Assembly: GCF_014635065.1 (NCBI RefSeq)
Contig: NZ_BMCG01000004.1
Location: 62,001-126,000, forward strand
From: Oxalicibacterium flavum
Lineage (GTDB): Bacteria > Pseudomonadota > Gammaproteobacteria > Burkholderiales > Burkholderiaceae_D
Length of the DNA: 64,000 nucleotides
Direction: 5' to 3'
Position 1 is the stretch's first letter; every line of letters begins with the position of its first letter. Positions 48,028 to 58,663 of the stretch are shown in pieces. The notes under the pieces were generated by a model. It had not been told where the DNA came from, searched no databases, and saw nothing but the letters and a program-made list of their open reading frames with translations. Position numbers and translations under genes: made by a program.

Positions 48028-48813
48028 CTAGTCCGTCAGGCGGATGTCCGGCGAGGCGGAGGAGCGCGTGCCCGGCAGCGGCTGGTTGCTGCAGCCGTGA
48101 TAGACGAAGGCGACCGAGGTCTTGACGACCGGCGAGGTATTCACGCCGGCCGCGTGGAACAGGTGGCTGTGGAAGAACACCACGTCGCCGCGCTCCAGTT
48201 CCATGGCCTGTCCCTGCGCGAACAGCGCCTGGTTGGCCGGATGATCGGGGCGCAGGAACAGCAGGTCGTCGAGCTGTTCGCGCGGTACCTGCAAACGGTG
48301 CGAACCCGGAATGAAGCGCAGGCCGCCGTTGGACGCGGTCTCGCTGCCGAGCGCGAGCCAGACGCAGATCAGGTCGGGTTGTGTGAATGACCAGTAGCGG
48401 ATGTCGCGATGCCAGCCGGTCGCCGTGCCGTAGCGCGGATGCTTGGTCATCACGCAGTTGTGATGCGCGAGCGTCAGGCACACGGGTTCGCCGATCAGTT
48501 GCTGCACCTTGTCGACGATGCGCGGGTCTTCGGCCCAGGCGCGGAATACCGGATCGCGTTCGTAGGCGCCGCGCAGGCGGCGCACGGTACGGCCGCCTTC
48601 GGCCTCCAGCGAGGAGGGCGCGCCGGCGTAGCCGAGTTCGGCTTCGTACTCGAGCGGCTGCGCGGCTTCCTGCAGCTGTTGCGCGGCCACTTGCAGCATG
48701 CGTTCGCAGGCGGCCGGTTCCAGCATGTTGCGGAAGACCAGGAAGCCGTCGCGCTCGAACTGCGCGATCTGCGCGGGCAGGAGAGCGGATGCGGTGGCGG
48801 AGAGGGTGCTCAT
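48028..48813 (-). CDS. Phytanoyl-CoA dioxygenase (PhyH) family protein
   Basis: A 261-aa Fe(II)/2-oxoglutarate-dependent oxygenase. The iron-binding motif is GWHRDIRYW (His-x-Asp) with the distal histidine in VVFFHSHLFHAAGVNTSPVV; the 2-oxoglutarate-binding Arg/Ser region follows with VKTSVAFVYHG. The double-stranded beta-helix core is complete (VWLALGSETASNGGLRFIPG, SHRL). Family members hydroxylate lipids, amino acids, osmolytes such as ectoine, or natural products, so the substrate is unknown. ATG 48813 is chosen. The ECF sigma gene begins 17 bp downstream on the same strand. Confidence 0.85.
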   Translation of the reverse strand: MSTLSATASALLPAQIAQFERDGFLVFRNMLEPAACERMLQVAAQQLQEAAQPLEYEAELGYAGAPSSLEAEGGRTVRRLRGAYERDPVFRAWAEDPRIVDKVQQLIGEPVCLTLAHHNCVMTKHPRYGTATGWHRDIRYWSFTQPDLICVWLALGSETASNGGLRFIPGSHRLQVPREQLDDLLFLRPDHPANQALFAQGQAMELERGDVVFFHSHLFHAAGVNTSPVVKTSVAFVYHGCSNQPLPGTRSSASPDIRLTD

Positions 48814-48889
48814 GGTTCGTGACGACGCGGTCGGCAAAGCAACAGTGTACGCCGTTCGTTCGCGTCTGTCCGTTGCCGGCCGGCCATTA

Positions 48890-50398
48890 TTATCCGTTGT
48901 CGCGCGTCGTCGGCGGGGCCGATGGCGAGGTCGGCTGTGAGGGCGGTTGTGATACCGCGATGCGGTTGCGGCCTTTTTCCTTGGCCTGATAGAGCGCGCG
49001 GTCGGCGCGCGAGAAGAAGTCGGACGGCGATTCGCGCTGCGCGTATTCGGCGATGCCGAGGCTGGTCGTCAGCAGCAGGTCGCTGCCCTGCAATGCGAAA
49101 TCGTGCGTGGCGATCCGCGTGCGCAGTTTCTCGGCGATCACGATCGCCTGCTGCAATGGACAATCCTTGAGCAGCACCAGGAATTCCTCGCCGCCCCAGC
49201 GCGCCACGATATCGTTCTCGCGCACTGCGCCGCGCGCGATGCCGGCGACATCGCGCAGGACGCGGTCGCCGGCCAGATGGCCGTGCGCGTCGTTGACGTT
49301 CTTGAAGTAGTCGAGGTCGAACAGGATCGCGCACAGCGGCGTGCCGCGCCGTTCGCTGTCGAGCATGGCCTGATGGAACACCATCTCGAAGGCCTGCCGG
49401 TTCAGCAGGCCGGTCAGCGTGTCGGTGCCGGCCACGGCTTCCATCTGCCGGTGCGAACGCCGTACCACGAGCTGCACCATGCCGAGGATCAGCAGCGTGA
49501 CGATGGCGCTGATGGCGATGTTGAGATACAGCACGCGCTGCACCGGCAGTACGTCGTCGCTGATGTTCTGCTCGACCAGCAGGTACCAGTTCAGTTCCGG
49601 AACGAAGCGCGAACTCATGAGAACGGTGGCGTCGCCGCGCTGGAACTCGTGGTGGATCGGCGTCGAGCTGTCGTTGAGCACCTTGTCGGCAACGTCGGCG
49701 ATGCCGGGCAGTCTGCCGATCGGATCGTGCACGTCCTTCAGCGCCTTGCCGGCGAGCTTGATGTTGCCTTCGCGATCGACGAAATAGACGGTGCGATGGA
49801 AGCGCGTCTGGTAGTTCTCGAGCAGATGGGCGACTGCGTCGAGCGTGAGACCGACGCTGGCCACGCCGATGAAGTTGCCGTCGTAGTCGAACATGCGATG
49901 GTTGATGAAGATCGTCATCGCATCGCGGTTGGCCATGTCGATATCGACGTTGATCTCGTAATCGGCCTGCATGTCGCGCACGCGGTAATACCAGACGTCG
50001 CGCGGTTCCGTTGCGCTGATGGTCTTCAGCAGTCCGCCGGCATAGTAATAGTTCAGCGTGTGTGCCGAGATCAGCGAGGTGCTGACGGTGCCGTACTTTT
50101 CCTTGATCTGCTTCAGGTAGCGCGCGATGCGGTCGGTATCGTGCTCGCCGGTCAGAATCCAGTCGCGCACGAAGGTGTCGTTGGACATCAGCGAGGTGAT
50201 GAAGACCGGGCGCAGGATGTCCTTCTGGATTTCGGAATAGATGTTGTCGCTGGTCAGCGGCAGCGTCTGCTCGGCCACGTTCTGCCGGATCGCATCGCGC
50301 GAGACCACGTAGCTGGCGATGCTGGTGGCAAGAAAGCCGGCGACCAGCAACAGGCTGATCCACGTGAGCAGACGATAACGTTCCGGAAGAAGACGCAT
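48890..50398 (-). CDS. Membrane diguanylate cyclase with periplasmic dCache sensor
   Basis: A 502-aa inner-membrane enzyme. An N-terminal helix (LLTWISLLLVAGFLATSIAS) is followed by a periplasmic sensor of about 250 residues with dCache features (YYRVRDMQADYEINVDIDMA; GNFIGVASVGLTLDAVAHLL). A second helix (LNIAISAIVTLLILGMVQLV) leads to the GGDEF domain. The active site reads VARWGGEEFLVLL (GGEEF), with DTLTGLLNRQAFE at the start of the domain, so it should make cyclic di-GMP. No RxxD inhibitory site is obvious. The environmental signal is unknown. Confidence 0.92.
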   Translation of the reverse strand: MRLLPERYRLLTWISLLLVAGFLATSIASYVVSRDAIRQNVAEQTLPLTSDNIYSEIQKDILRPVFITSLMSNDTFVRDWILTGEHDTDRIARYLKQIKEKYGTVSTSLISAHTLNYYYAGGLLKTISATEPRDVWYYRVRDMQADYEINVDIDMANRDAMTIFINHRMFDYDGNFIGVASVGLTLDAVAHLLENYQTRFHRTVYFVDREGNIKLAGKALKDVHDPIGRLPGIADVADKVLNDSSTPIHHEFQRGDATVLMSSRFVPELNWYLLVEQNISDDVLPVQRVLYLNIAISAIVTLLILGMVQLVVRRSHRQMEAVAGTDTLTGLLNRQAFEMVFHQAMLDSERRGTPLCAILFDLDYFKNVNDAHGHLAGDRVLRDVAGIARGAVRENDIVARWGGEEFLVLLKDCPLQQAIVIAEKLRTRIATHDFALQGSDLLLTTSLGIAEYAQRESPSDFFSRADRALYQAKEKGRNRIAVSQPPSQPTSPSAPPTTRDNG

Positions 50399-50493
50399 GG
50401 AAAATCGGAAAACGGGCGCGCGCCCAAAGCGGCATTATAGGGAGCGCGGCCCGGCCGCAGGTAAAAATCTGCCTGCTTGCGTGGCGCGGATGC

Positions 50494-50946
50494 TCATTCC
50501 GTCAGGCCGTCCGGCACGTAATCGTGGCCGGCCGCGTTCCATGCCTTCACGTGCCATTTCCAGTGGATGCGGCCCGTCAGGTTGCCGTCGTCGTCGAGCC
50601 CTTCGACCGGGCCGTGGAACACCGCGAACATCACGCCGCCGTGCGGACTGACCGGCTGGTGCACGGCGCCTTCGTCCTCGTACAGGTAGCTGCCGGCGTC
50701 GAAGCGCGTGTCCGGATCGTCCTTGTAATAGAAGCCGCCCTCGAGCATGTAGCCCTCGACCGCGCCGACATGGCGGTGGATCGGCGCTTCGGCGCCGGCC
50801 GCAAACCGGATCAGCAGCGTGAAATGGCCGGTCGCCGCGTTCGCGTGCAGCAGCTTGAAATGCGCGCCCGGCATCGCCCATGGCACCCAGTCCATGGTAT
50901 CGGGGCGGCAGGTGAACAGGGTTTCGGGGGTGGGCAGGACGGACAT
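50494..50946 (-). CDS. Cupin, dihydroxyacetophenone-dioxygenase-like
   Basis: A 150-aa single-domain cupin. Metal ligands are visible: PIHRHVGAVEGYMLEGGFYY (two His and a Glu) and the second motif EGAVHQPVSPHGGVMF. The opening DWVPWAMPGAHFKLLHANAA and the closing RIHWKWHVKAWN match the 2,4'-dihydroxyacetophenone dioxygenase/acetylacetone-cleaving group, which cleaves C-C bonds using Fe(II). The actual substrate is not certain. ATG 50946 gives the family length; the longer upstream frame is rejected. It is divergent from an aldo/keto reductase gene 159 bp away. Confidence 0.82.
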   Translation of the reverse strand: MSVLPTPETLFTCRPDTMDWVPWAMPGAHFKLLHANAATGHFTLLIRFAAGAEAPIHRHVGAVEGYMLEGGFYYKDDPDTRFDAGSYLYEDEGAVHQPVSPHGGVMFAVFHGPVEGLDDDGNLTGRIHWKWHVKAWNAAGHDYVPDGLTE

Positions 50947-51104
50947 GACGGATGCGATCGGAGGTAACGCGGAGCGTGCGGCGCGGTGATGCGCGGGATT
51001 CCCGCGAAGGGTTTCGTATAATCGGCATTCTATAACGCCCCTCCCGCCGCCGCGCCATCCGGGCGTGCCGCCGCGGGACGGATGCAGAACAGAAAGGCGC
51101 ACGA

Positions 51105-51938
<834 letters not shown>

Positions 51939-52004
51939 GGAGCGGTTGCCTCGGCGCTTGCCGGGTTTGGTCCTGGCGGGCGCTGGCGCTGATTGAGGCT
52001 TACT

Positions 52005-52116
52005 CTGGATTCCCGCCTGCGGCGCGCATCGGCACTTGCAAGTGCCGATCGTTACGCAGGCAGCCAGCGCATGCTGGCTGAATCCCCTGCCTCACCCTGC
52101 GCAGGCGGGAATCCAG
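52005..52116. mobile_element. 112-bp MITE-like element with 17-bp terminal inverted repeats
   Basis: Perfect 17-bp inverted ends (52005-52021 and 52100-52116, CTGGATTCCCGCCTGCG) enclose two further hairpins: a 22-bp palindrome at 52028-52049 and 8-bp arms at 52061-52068/52073-52080. The element is flanked on both sides by TACT (52001-52004 and 52117-52120), consistent with a 4-bp target duplication. It has no ORF and lies between two convergent genes. It could also be a large REP-like element. Confidence 0.6.
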
Positions 52117-52187
52117 TACTACGGTTGATTCACATGCCGTCGCTCGATCAGCGAACACGACACGAACCGGCATGCACCGGGCTTCCA

Positions 52188-52814
52188 TCATTCTCCGTCC
52201 GCGTCTTCCATCACCCGCAACTCCCCGCGCAGCAAATCCATCGCCTGCGCACAGAACGCCGCCGCCAGATCGGCCTTCATCCGCACCGTCAGCGTCACCG
52301 ACTCGCCGTAGGCCGCATCCAGCACGGCGGCGCCCTGTTGCTCGCAATAGCGGCGGAACGCCGACTCGTCTGCAAATCCGAGCACGAAGCGCCGCTCGCA
52401 CATGACTTCCACCGGCACCAGCACCGCCTCCTTGCAGGCTTCCGACACCGCCTGCCCGTAGGCGCGCGTCAGGCCGCCGGCGCCGAGCTTGATGCCGCCC
52501 CAGTAGCGCACCACCACCGCCAGCACGTTGAATAGCTGCTTGTGCACGAGCACGTTGTACATCGGCCGCGCCGCCGTGCCCGACGGTTCGCCGTCGTCGT
52601 CGAGGCCCGAATCGCCGTCGCACATCAATACCCAGCACACGTGCACGGCCGTCGGGTGCTCGGCGCGCAGCCGCGCCAGATGCGCCATCGCCTCGGCGCG
52701 CGAGGCGACCGGATAGAGCAGGGCGATGAAGCGGCTTTTCTTGATCTCGATTTCGGCGGAAGCGGGAGCGGCGAGCTGGTACATGGGAACGGAAACGGCA
52801 GGGAAGGCCGTCAT
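52188..52814 (-). CDS. IMPACT/YigZ family protein
   Basis: A 208-aa protein with the UPF0029 (Impact) N-terminal domain: IEIKKSRFIALLYPVASRAE, HVCWVLMCDGDSGLDDDGEP, SGTAARPMYNVLVHKQLFNV and VRYWGGIKLGAGGLTRAYGQ. A C-terminal ferredoxin-like domain follows. The conserved D-DGEP-GTAG-P block is clear. The eukaryotic homologue inhibits GCN2; the role of YigZ in bacteria is uncertain. ATG 52814 is used; ATG 52784 (MYQLAAP) is an alternative closer to the domain start. Confidence 0.92.
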   Translation of the reverse strand: MTAFPAVSVPMYQLAAPASAEIEIKKSRFIALLYPVASRAEAMAHLARLRAEHPTAVHVCWVLMCDGDSGLDDDGEPSGTAARPMYNVLVHKQLFNVLAVVVRYWGGIKLGAGGLTRAYGQAVSEACKEAVLVPVEVMCERRFVLGFADESAFRRYCEQQGAAVLDAAYGESVTLTVRMKADLAAAFCAQAMDLLRGELRVMEDADGE

Positions 52815-52952
52815 GATAAGTCATGGTTGGATAGCTCCGGCAAAAAGGAGGCGTCAGCGCACTGTGCCGGGTGTTTATACGGGAACGAAAGCGGGGAGGG
52901 GGATGATGGAACTCGCAACAATTCGCAACAAAATATCCAATTGCTGGCGGTA

Positions 52953-52972
52953 TTAACGTTAAATAACGTTAA
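52953..52972. repeat. Two palindromic TAACGTTA sites one helical turn apart
   Basis: TTAACGTTAA at 52953-52962 and TAACGTTAA at 52964-52972 place two AACGTT cores exactly 10 bp apart, in a locally A+T-rich stretch about 110-130 bp upstream of the chemoreceptor start. They could be operator half-sites or part of a promoter. Confidence 0.4.
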
Positions 52973-53080
52973 TTACCATATTCATGGGAATTGAGATTAG
53001 ACGTGAACGTATAGAATTTCCTGTTGGAAATTTTTGCATCGCATCCTTCCGGTCTCTTTCACTCCTCACTTCCCTTTGTC

Positions 53081-54778
53081 ATGAAAAACCTGAAAATCGG
53101 CCAACGACTGGCCCTGAGCTTCGGTGCGGTCGTCGTCGTCCTGATCGTGCTGGCCGCCCTTGCGTATTCGCGCTTCACGCTGATCGACCAGGATGTCTCG
53201 ATGATCAACGACAACCGCTATCCGAAAGTCGTGATGGCGAATGAAGCCAAGGATGCGATCAACGTGGTCGCGCGTGCCATGCGCAATACGCTGCTGATGA
53301 CGGAGCCGGCGGAAATCCGGGCCCAAATCGCCTCGATCAACGCACAGGCCGCCGCCAGCGCCAAGCTGCTCGACACGCTCGATGCCGAGATCAGGCTGCC
53401 GCAGGGCCGCGTCCACATGGACGCGCTGCTCGCGGCGCGCGGCAAGTTCCTGCCGGCCAAGGACCGTTTCGTCACGCTGGTCGAGCAGGGCCAGCGCAAC
53501 GAGGCGCTCGCCCTGTTGTACAGCGACCTGCGTCCGCTGCAACTGGATTACATGGCACACCTGGACCAGCTCGTCGCCTTCCAGGCCGACTTGATGAAGC
53601 AGGCCGGCGACGATGCGCACACTTCCGTCGCCACCGCGATCCGGATGCTGGAAGCGCTGTCGGTCGCGGCCATCCTGCTGAGCGCGCTGTTCGCCTACCT
53701 CGCCACGCGCAGCATCACGCGGCCGCTGTCGGAAGCGGTCGGCCTGGCGCAGAAGGTCGCCGGCGGCGACCTGACCGGCAACATCGAAGTGCGTTCGCGC
53801 GACGAGACCGGCCAGTTGCTGCAGGCACTCAAGGACATGAACACCAGCCTCGTCGGCATCGTGTCGCAGGTGCGCACCGGCACCGACACCATCGCCACCG
53901 CCTCGACCCAGATCGCCACCGGCAACCTCGACCTGTCCTCGCGCACCGAGGAGCAGGCCAGTTCGCTTGAAGAAACCGCGTCGTCGATGGAAGAACTGAC
54001 CTCGACGGTGCGCCAGAATGCCGACAACGCGCGCCAGTCCAACCAGCTCGCAATGACCGCGTCCGACGTCGCGGTGCAGGGCGGCGAGGTGGTTGCGCAG
54101 GTGGTCGATACGATGGGTTCGATCAAGGAATCTGCGAGCAAGATCGTCGACATCATCGGCGTCATCGACGGCATCGCCTTCCAGACCAATATCCTGGCGC
54201 TCAATGCCGCGGTGGAAGCCGCGCGCGCCGGCGAGCAGGGGCGCGGCTTTGCAGTGGTGGCGGCCGAGGTGCGCACGCTGGCACAGCGTTCGGCCAGCGC
54301 CGCCAAGGAGATCAAGACCCTGATCGGCGATTCGGTGGAAAAGGTCAACGTCGGCTCGGCACTGGTCAATCAGGCCGGCACTACCATGACGGAGGTGGTG
54401 AGCAGCGTGCGCCGCGTGACCGACATCATGGCCGAGATCACGGCCGCCAGCCAGGAACAGACCGAAGGTATCGAACAGGTCAACCAGGCCGTCATGCAGA
54501 TGGACCAGGTTACGCAGCAGAACGCGGCGCTGGTAGAGGAGGCGGCTGCAGCGGCAGCGTCGCTGCAGGAACAGGCCGCCAACCTGTCGCAGGTGGTCAG
54601 CGTGTTCAGGCTGGACGGCCGCGCGTCGGCGCAGCAGCCGGCAACGGTGCACAGGCAGGTGGCGATGAAGATGCAGGCGCCGGAAAAACCGGCGACTCCG
54701 CCGTCCACGGCCGCGCCACGGCTTGCGCGCAAGGAGCCGGTGACCGCTGCAGGCGGCGGCGATTGGGAAGAATTCTGA
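53081..54778 (+). CDS. Methyl-accepting chemotaxis protein (Tsr/Tar-like) with CheR-docking tail
   Basis: A 565-aa chemoreceptor. Two membrane helices ([20 protein letters not shown], residues about 9-30, and [19 protein letters not shown] near 190-210) bracket a four-helix-bundle ligand domain. A HAMP domain precedes the signalling domain, whose hairpin tip reads [20 protein letters not shown] with [20 protein letters not shown]. Methylation helices are present. The C terminus ends GGGDWEEF, a xWxxF pentapeptide that tethers CheR and CheB. A Pro/Ala-rich flexible linker precedes it. ATG 53081 is the natural start. The ligand cannot be read from sequence. Confidence 0.93.
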   Translation: MKNLKIGQRLALSFGAVVVVLIVLAALAYSRFTLIDQDVSMINDNRYPKVVMANEAKDAINVVARAMRNTLLMTEPAEIRAQIASINAQAAASAKLLDTLDAEIRLPQGRVHMDALLAARGKFLPAKDRFVTLVEQGQRNEALALLYSDLRPLQLDYMAHLDQLVAFQADLMKQAGDDAHTSVATAIRMLEALSVAAILLSALFAYLATRSITRPLSEAVGLAQKVAGGDLTGNIEVRSRDETGQLLQALKDMNTSLVGIVSQVRTGTDTIATASTQIATGNLDLSSRTEEQASSLEETASSMEELTSTVRQNADNARQSNQLAMTASDVAVQGGEVVAQVVDTMGSIKESASKIVDIIGVIDGIAFQTNILALNAAVEAARAGEQGRGFAVVAAEVRTLAQRSASAAKEIKTLIGDSVEKVNVGSALVNQAGTTMTEVVSSVRRVTDIMAEITAASQEQTEGIEQVNQAVMQMDQVTQQNAALVEEAAAAAASLQEQAANLSQVVSVFRLDGRASAQQPATVHRQVAMKMQAPEKPATPPSTAAPRLARKEPVTAAGGGDWEEF

Positions 54779-54800
54779 TCGTTGCCGGCGGGTGAAAACG

Positions 54801-54829
54801 AAAGGCCATGCATCGCATGGCCTTTTTTC
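54801..54829. terminator. Terminator after the chemoreceptor gene
   Basis: A perfect 11-bp stem (54801-54811 with 54815-54825) with a 3-nt loop is followed by a T-run. It also faces the convergent nrsF copy 2, though its minus-strand T-run is shorter. Confidence 0.85.
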
Positions 54830-54853
54830 ATGGCGGTGACGAACTTGCCGGCA

Positions 54854-55495
54854 TTACCAGCGCAGGATGCGTGGTCCGACCAATGCGCCGAGAACGGCCG
54901 GAACCGTCACGCCGAGTACGTACCAGATACCCAGGAAGGGAGCCGAGATTTCCGGGCAATGCATCGAATAGATGACACTGGCCGCTCCGCCCGCGGCAAA
55001 GCCGGCGCCGGCGCCGGCCAGACGCAGGCGCGTCGGTGCCAGATGGCGCATGATCTGCAGCACGGCGGCGAAGATCGGTAGCGACAGCAGCGCGATCAGC
55101 AGGGTGCAGTAATACCAGCTATCGCCCCAGAGCAGATGATGGCGCTCAGCCGGCGCGGCCTGCATCAGCCTGATGGTGGCCGCGATCCAGATCGACAGCA
55201 ACGGCGCGGCGATCAGCAGCGGCAGCATCGACGTGCGCGCGCCCGGCATCGACAGGCGCGTCGCCGCGATACCGCCGGCACCTGTCAGTGCAACGACGAA
55301 AGCCATCTTGAACCAGAACGCCGGCTGCATTGCCAGTTCATTCAGGTCGGGGCGCACGCCGAGCAGCATCAGCATCAACAGCACGCTGGTCAGGAGTCCG
55401 GTCGACGCAAGCAGTGCCATGCGGCGTACCGGCAATGCCGGCGCCCGGACATCTGGCCCGCTGGCCAGCATGTTGATCAGGTCGTCTGTTTTCAC
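54854..55495 (-). CDS. nrsF: NrsF-family anti-sigma factor (DUF1109), copy 2
   Basis: A 213-aa six-helix membrane protein, same length as copy 1, starting MKTDDLINMLAS and ending GPRILRW. The sensor cysteines are conserved at exactly the same positions, Cys130 (SWYYCTLLIALLS) and Cys180 (YSMHCPEISAPF). It overlaps its ECF sigma gene by four bases. It should hold that sigma factor at the membrane until metal or thiol stress. The two copies differ enough to suggest an old duplication. Confidence 0.9.
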   Translation of the reverse strand: MKTDDLINMLASGPDVRAPALPVRRMALLASTGLLTSVLLMLMLLGVRPDLNELAMQPAFWFKMAFVVALTGAGGIAATRLSMPGARTSMLPLLIAAPLLSIWIAATIRLMQAAPAERHHLLWGDSWYYCTLLIALLSLPIFAAVLQIMRHLAPTRLRLAGAGAGFAAGGAASVIYSMHCPEISAPFLGIWYVLGVTVPAVLGALVGPRILRW

Positions 55496-56076
55496 GATTC
55501 TCCGCTTTGCAATCTTGTCGCGAGTGTCTTCAGGCCGCGATGTACGGCAACCTTGACCGAGGCTTCCGAAATCCGCATTGCCGCGGCCGCTTCGCGTACC
55601 GACAGGCCGCCAATTTTCGTGTGCAGGATGGCGGCGCGTTGTTGCTCGGGCAGCATGGCCAGTACCTGTTCCAGATCGCGCCTTGCTTCGCTGCCGTCCG
55701 TATCGGCGGTGGAGAAAAGCTCGCTGACATCCTCGAGCGAATCGTTCAATCCTTCATGACGCGCATGGCGGCGCAGCCAGTCGATCAGCTTGTATCGCGC
55801 GATCGCATACATCCACGCCGTCAGCGGTGCATCGCGATGGTAGGTCATGCGCTGATTGTGCAATGCCAGCAGCGATTCCTGCACCAGGTCCTCGACTTCG
55901 TCCGGCCAGCGGCTCAGGCGACGGCGCAGGAAGGCGCGCAGATGGGTTGCGCTTGCCTGAAGAAAATCGCGATAGGCAATCTCGTCGCCGTCCATGCCGC
56001 GGAGAAGAAGCGCACGCAGTCGCTGTTCGGTCTGCGCGACGATAGTTTTCTCCTCTCCTTCTTGTATACGACGCAT
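55492..56076 (-). CDS. ECF sigma factor of the SigF/NrsF type, copy 2
   Basis: A sigma-70 factor with region 2 (EVEDLVQESLLALHNQRMTY, PLTAWMYAIARYKLIDWLRR) and region 4 (LPEQQRAAILHTKIGGLSVR, SEASVKVAVHRGLKTL). From the listed ATG at 56076 it is 194 aa. That ATG may not be real: a GTAACC-N16-CGTA promoter on the same strand places the -10 element after it. A very strong site AAGGAGAGGAG then sits seven bases before an in-frame ATC (codon 12 of the listed frame), where similarity to copy 1 begins. The true start may therefore be the rare ATC. Confidence 0.88.
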   Translation of the reverse strand: MRRIQEGEEKTIVAQTEQRLRALLLRGMDGDEIAYRDFLQASATHLRAFLRRRLSRWPDEVEDLVQESLLALHNQRMTYHRDAPLTAWMYAIARYKLIDWLRRHARHEGLNDSLEDVSELFSTADTDGSEARRDLEQVLAMLPEQQRAAILHTKIGGLSVREAAAAMRISEASVKVAVHRGLKTLATRLQSGES

Positions 56077-56092
56077 CGGCGCTTTTGGTTAC
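56067..56092 (-). promoter_or_regulatory. Candidate autoregulated ECF promoter of sigma copy 2
   Basis: Read on the minus strand, GTAACC (56092-56087), 16 bp, then CGTA (56070-56067). It is the same arrangement as the plus-strand site at 56139-56164 with one change in the -10 box. Transcription would begin near 56060, just before the AAGGAGAGGAG ribosome site. Confidence 0.6.
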
Positions 56093-56138
56093 ACGTGAAC
56101 GAAATAAAACATTGGCCAGGTCTTTTTTCTGCGGGAAT

Positions 56139-56164
56139 GTAACCCGTTGCGGTTGTCCTACGAA
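56139..56164 (+). promoter_or_regulatory. Candidate ECF (SigF-type) promoter for the MXKDX repeat gene
   Basis: GTAACC at 56139-56144, 16 bp, CGAA at 56161-56164. This equals the GTAACC-N16-CGAA pattern I recall for Caulobacter SigF. It faces the repeat-protein gene, 224 bp ahead of its ATG. Confidence 0.65.
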
Positions 56165-56171
56165 TTACCCT

Positions 56172-56203
56172 GCGTGTCATTCGACGGTAATCGAATGACA
56201 CGC
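56172..56203 (+). other. 13-bp perfect hairpin at the predicted 5' end of the ECF transcript
   Basis: Arms 56172-56184 and 56191-56203 (GCGTGTCATTCGA) are fully complementary with a 6-nt loop CGGTAA. The transcript start predicted from the ECF promoter is about 56171, so the mRNA would begin with this stem. It may protect the RNA from decay or be an operator in DNA. The rest of the 311-bp gap (56204-56387) shows no gene. Confidence 0.6.
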
Positions 56204-56387
56204 GGTGCGCATCGCGACTGGGGTGCCATCGTATGCCGGGACGGCCCGAGAAGTCAAAAGGCGCTGGCGTTGGGACATGTCCGACGCTCTTCGTCATCGA
56301 GGCCGATCCGGCAATTCAGGAGATCAGGCTGCTGCCGACACGGGGACAGCATCATTGCTTTGACTTTAACTTCAAGAGGAAACGATC

Positions 56388-56666
56388 ATGAAAAAATTTG
56401 CCGCCGCCATTCTGTCTGCAGCGCTGTCGATGTCGACTGCCGCATTCGCGCAGGATGTCATGAAGAAGGATGACATGATGCACGACAGCATGGCCAAGGA
56501 CAGCATGTCCAAGGATGGCATGTCGAAAGGCAAGATGAAAAAAGATGGCATGAAGACGGATACGATGAAAAAGGACGCCATGAAGAAGGATCACATGTCG
56601 AAGGACGGGATGAAGATGGATGGCACGTCGCATGACGGTATGAGCAAGGATGGCATGAACAAGTAA
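56388..56666 (+). CDS. Secreted MXKDX pentapeptide-repeat protein
   Basis: A 92-aa protein. A signal peptide (MKKFAAAILSAALSMSTAAF-AQ) is followed by about 14 imperfect pentapeptides of the form M-x-K-D-x/M-S-K-D-G (SMAKDSMSKDGMSKG; DAMKKDHMSKDGMKMD). One residue in four or five is methionine and most others are Lys, Asp and His. This is the MXKDX repeat family. Such Met/His-rich exported peptides are candidates for soft-metal (copper or silver) binding or quenching of oxidants. It is divergent from the ECF sigma copy 2 gene and has a matching ECF promoter, so it is probably in that regulon. RBS AAGAGGAAACG precedes the ATG. Confidence 0.85.
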   Translation: MKKFAAAILSAALSMSTAAFAQDVMKKDDMMHDSMAKDSMSKDGMSKGKMKKDGMKTDTMKKDAMKKDHMSKDGMKMDGTSHDGMSKDGMNK

Positions 56667-56707
56667 TGCCATCGTCATGCACGGACTGCATCGTGCATGG
56701 GATATGA

Positions 56708-56746
56708 AAAAAGGGAGAACGATCGGATGATCGGCTCTCCCTTTTT
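56708..56746. terminator. Bidirectional terminator between the repeat gene and ettA
   Basis: An 11-bp stem (56708-56718 with 56736-56746) has A-rich and T-rich outer ends; an inner GATCGG repeat lies in the loop. It serves both converging genes. Confidence 0.82.
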
Positions 56747-56764
56747 GTCGGGCTGGCGGACGTA

Positions 56765-58432
<1,668 letters not shown>

Positions 58433-58663
58433 TGAATTCCGTTAATTCCGTAAAGAGGGGGATGCCGAAGGGCCACAGGATACCCGATCGTGCAGGGCAA
58501 GGCGAACCGCTGCCGCGGCGCCGGTTTTTCCGGCTTTGTAAAGTGTGGAAAGCGGCAGCGCGACGTCGGCGCAACAGGGCGTGCTGCGCGGATCGTGATT
58601 TTCTTGCATTATGGTGGGCCTTGGCCTAAGGTGCGACGCATCTTCCTTTCTGGAGTACGTTTC

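Noticed and set aside
56147-56473. An open frame upstream of the MXKDX gene.
   Set aside because: It overlaps the hairpin and the start of the repeat gene in another frame, with no RBS or similarity.
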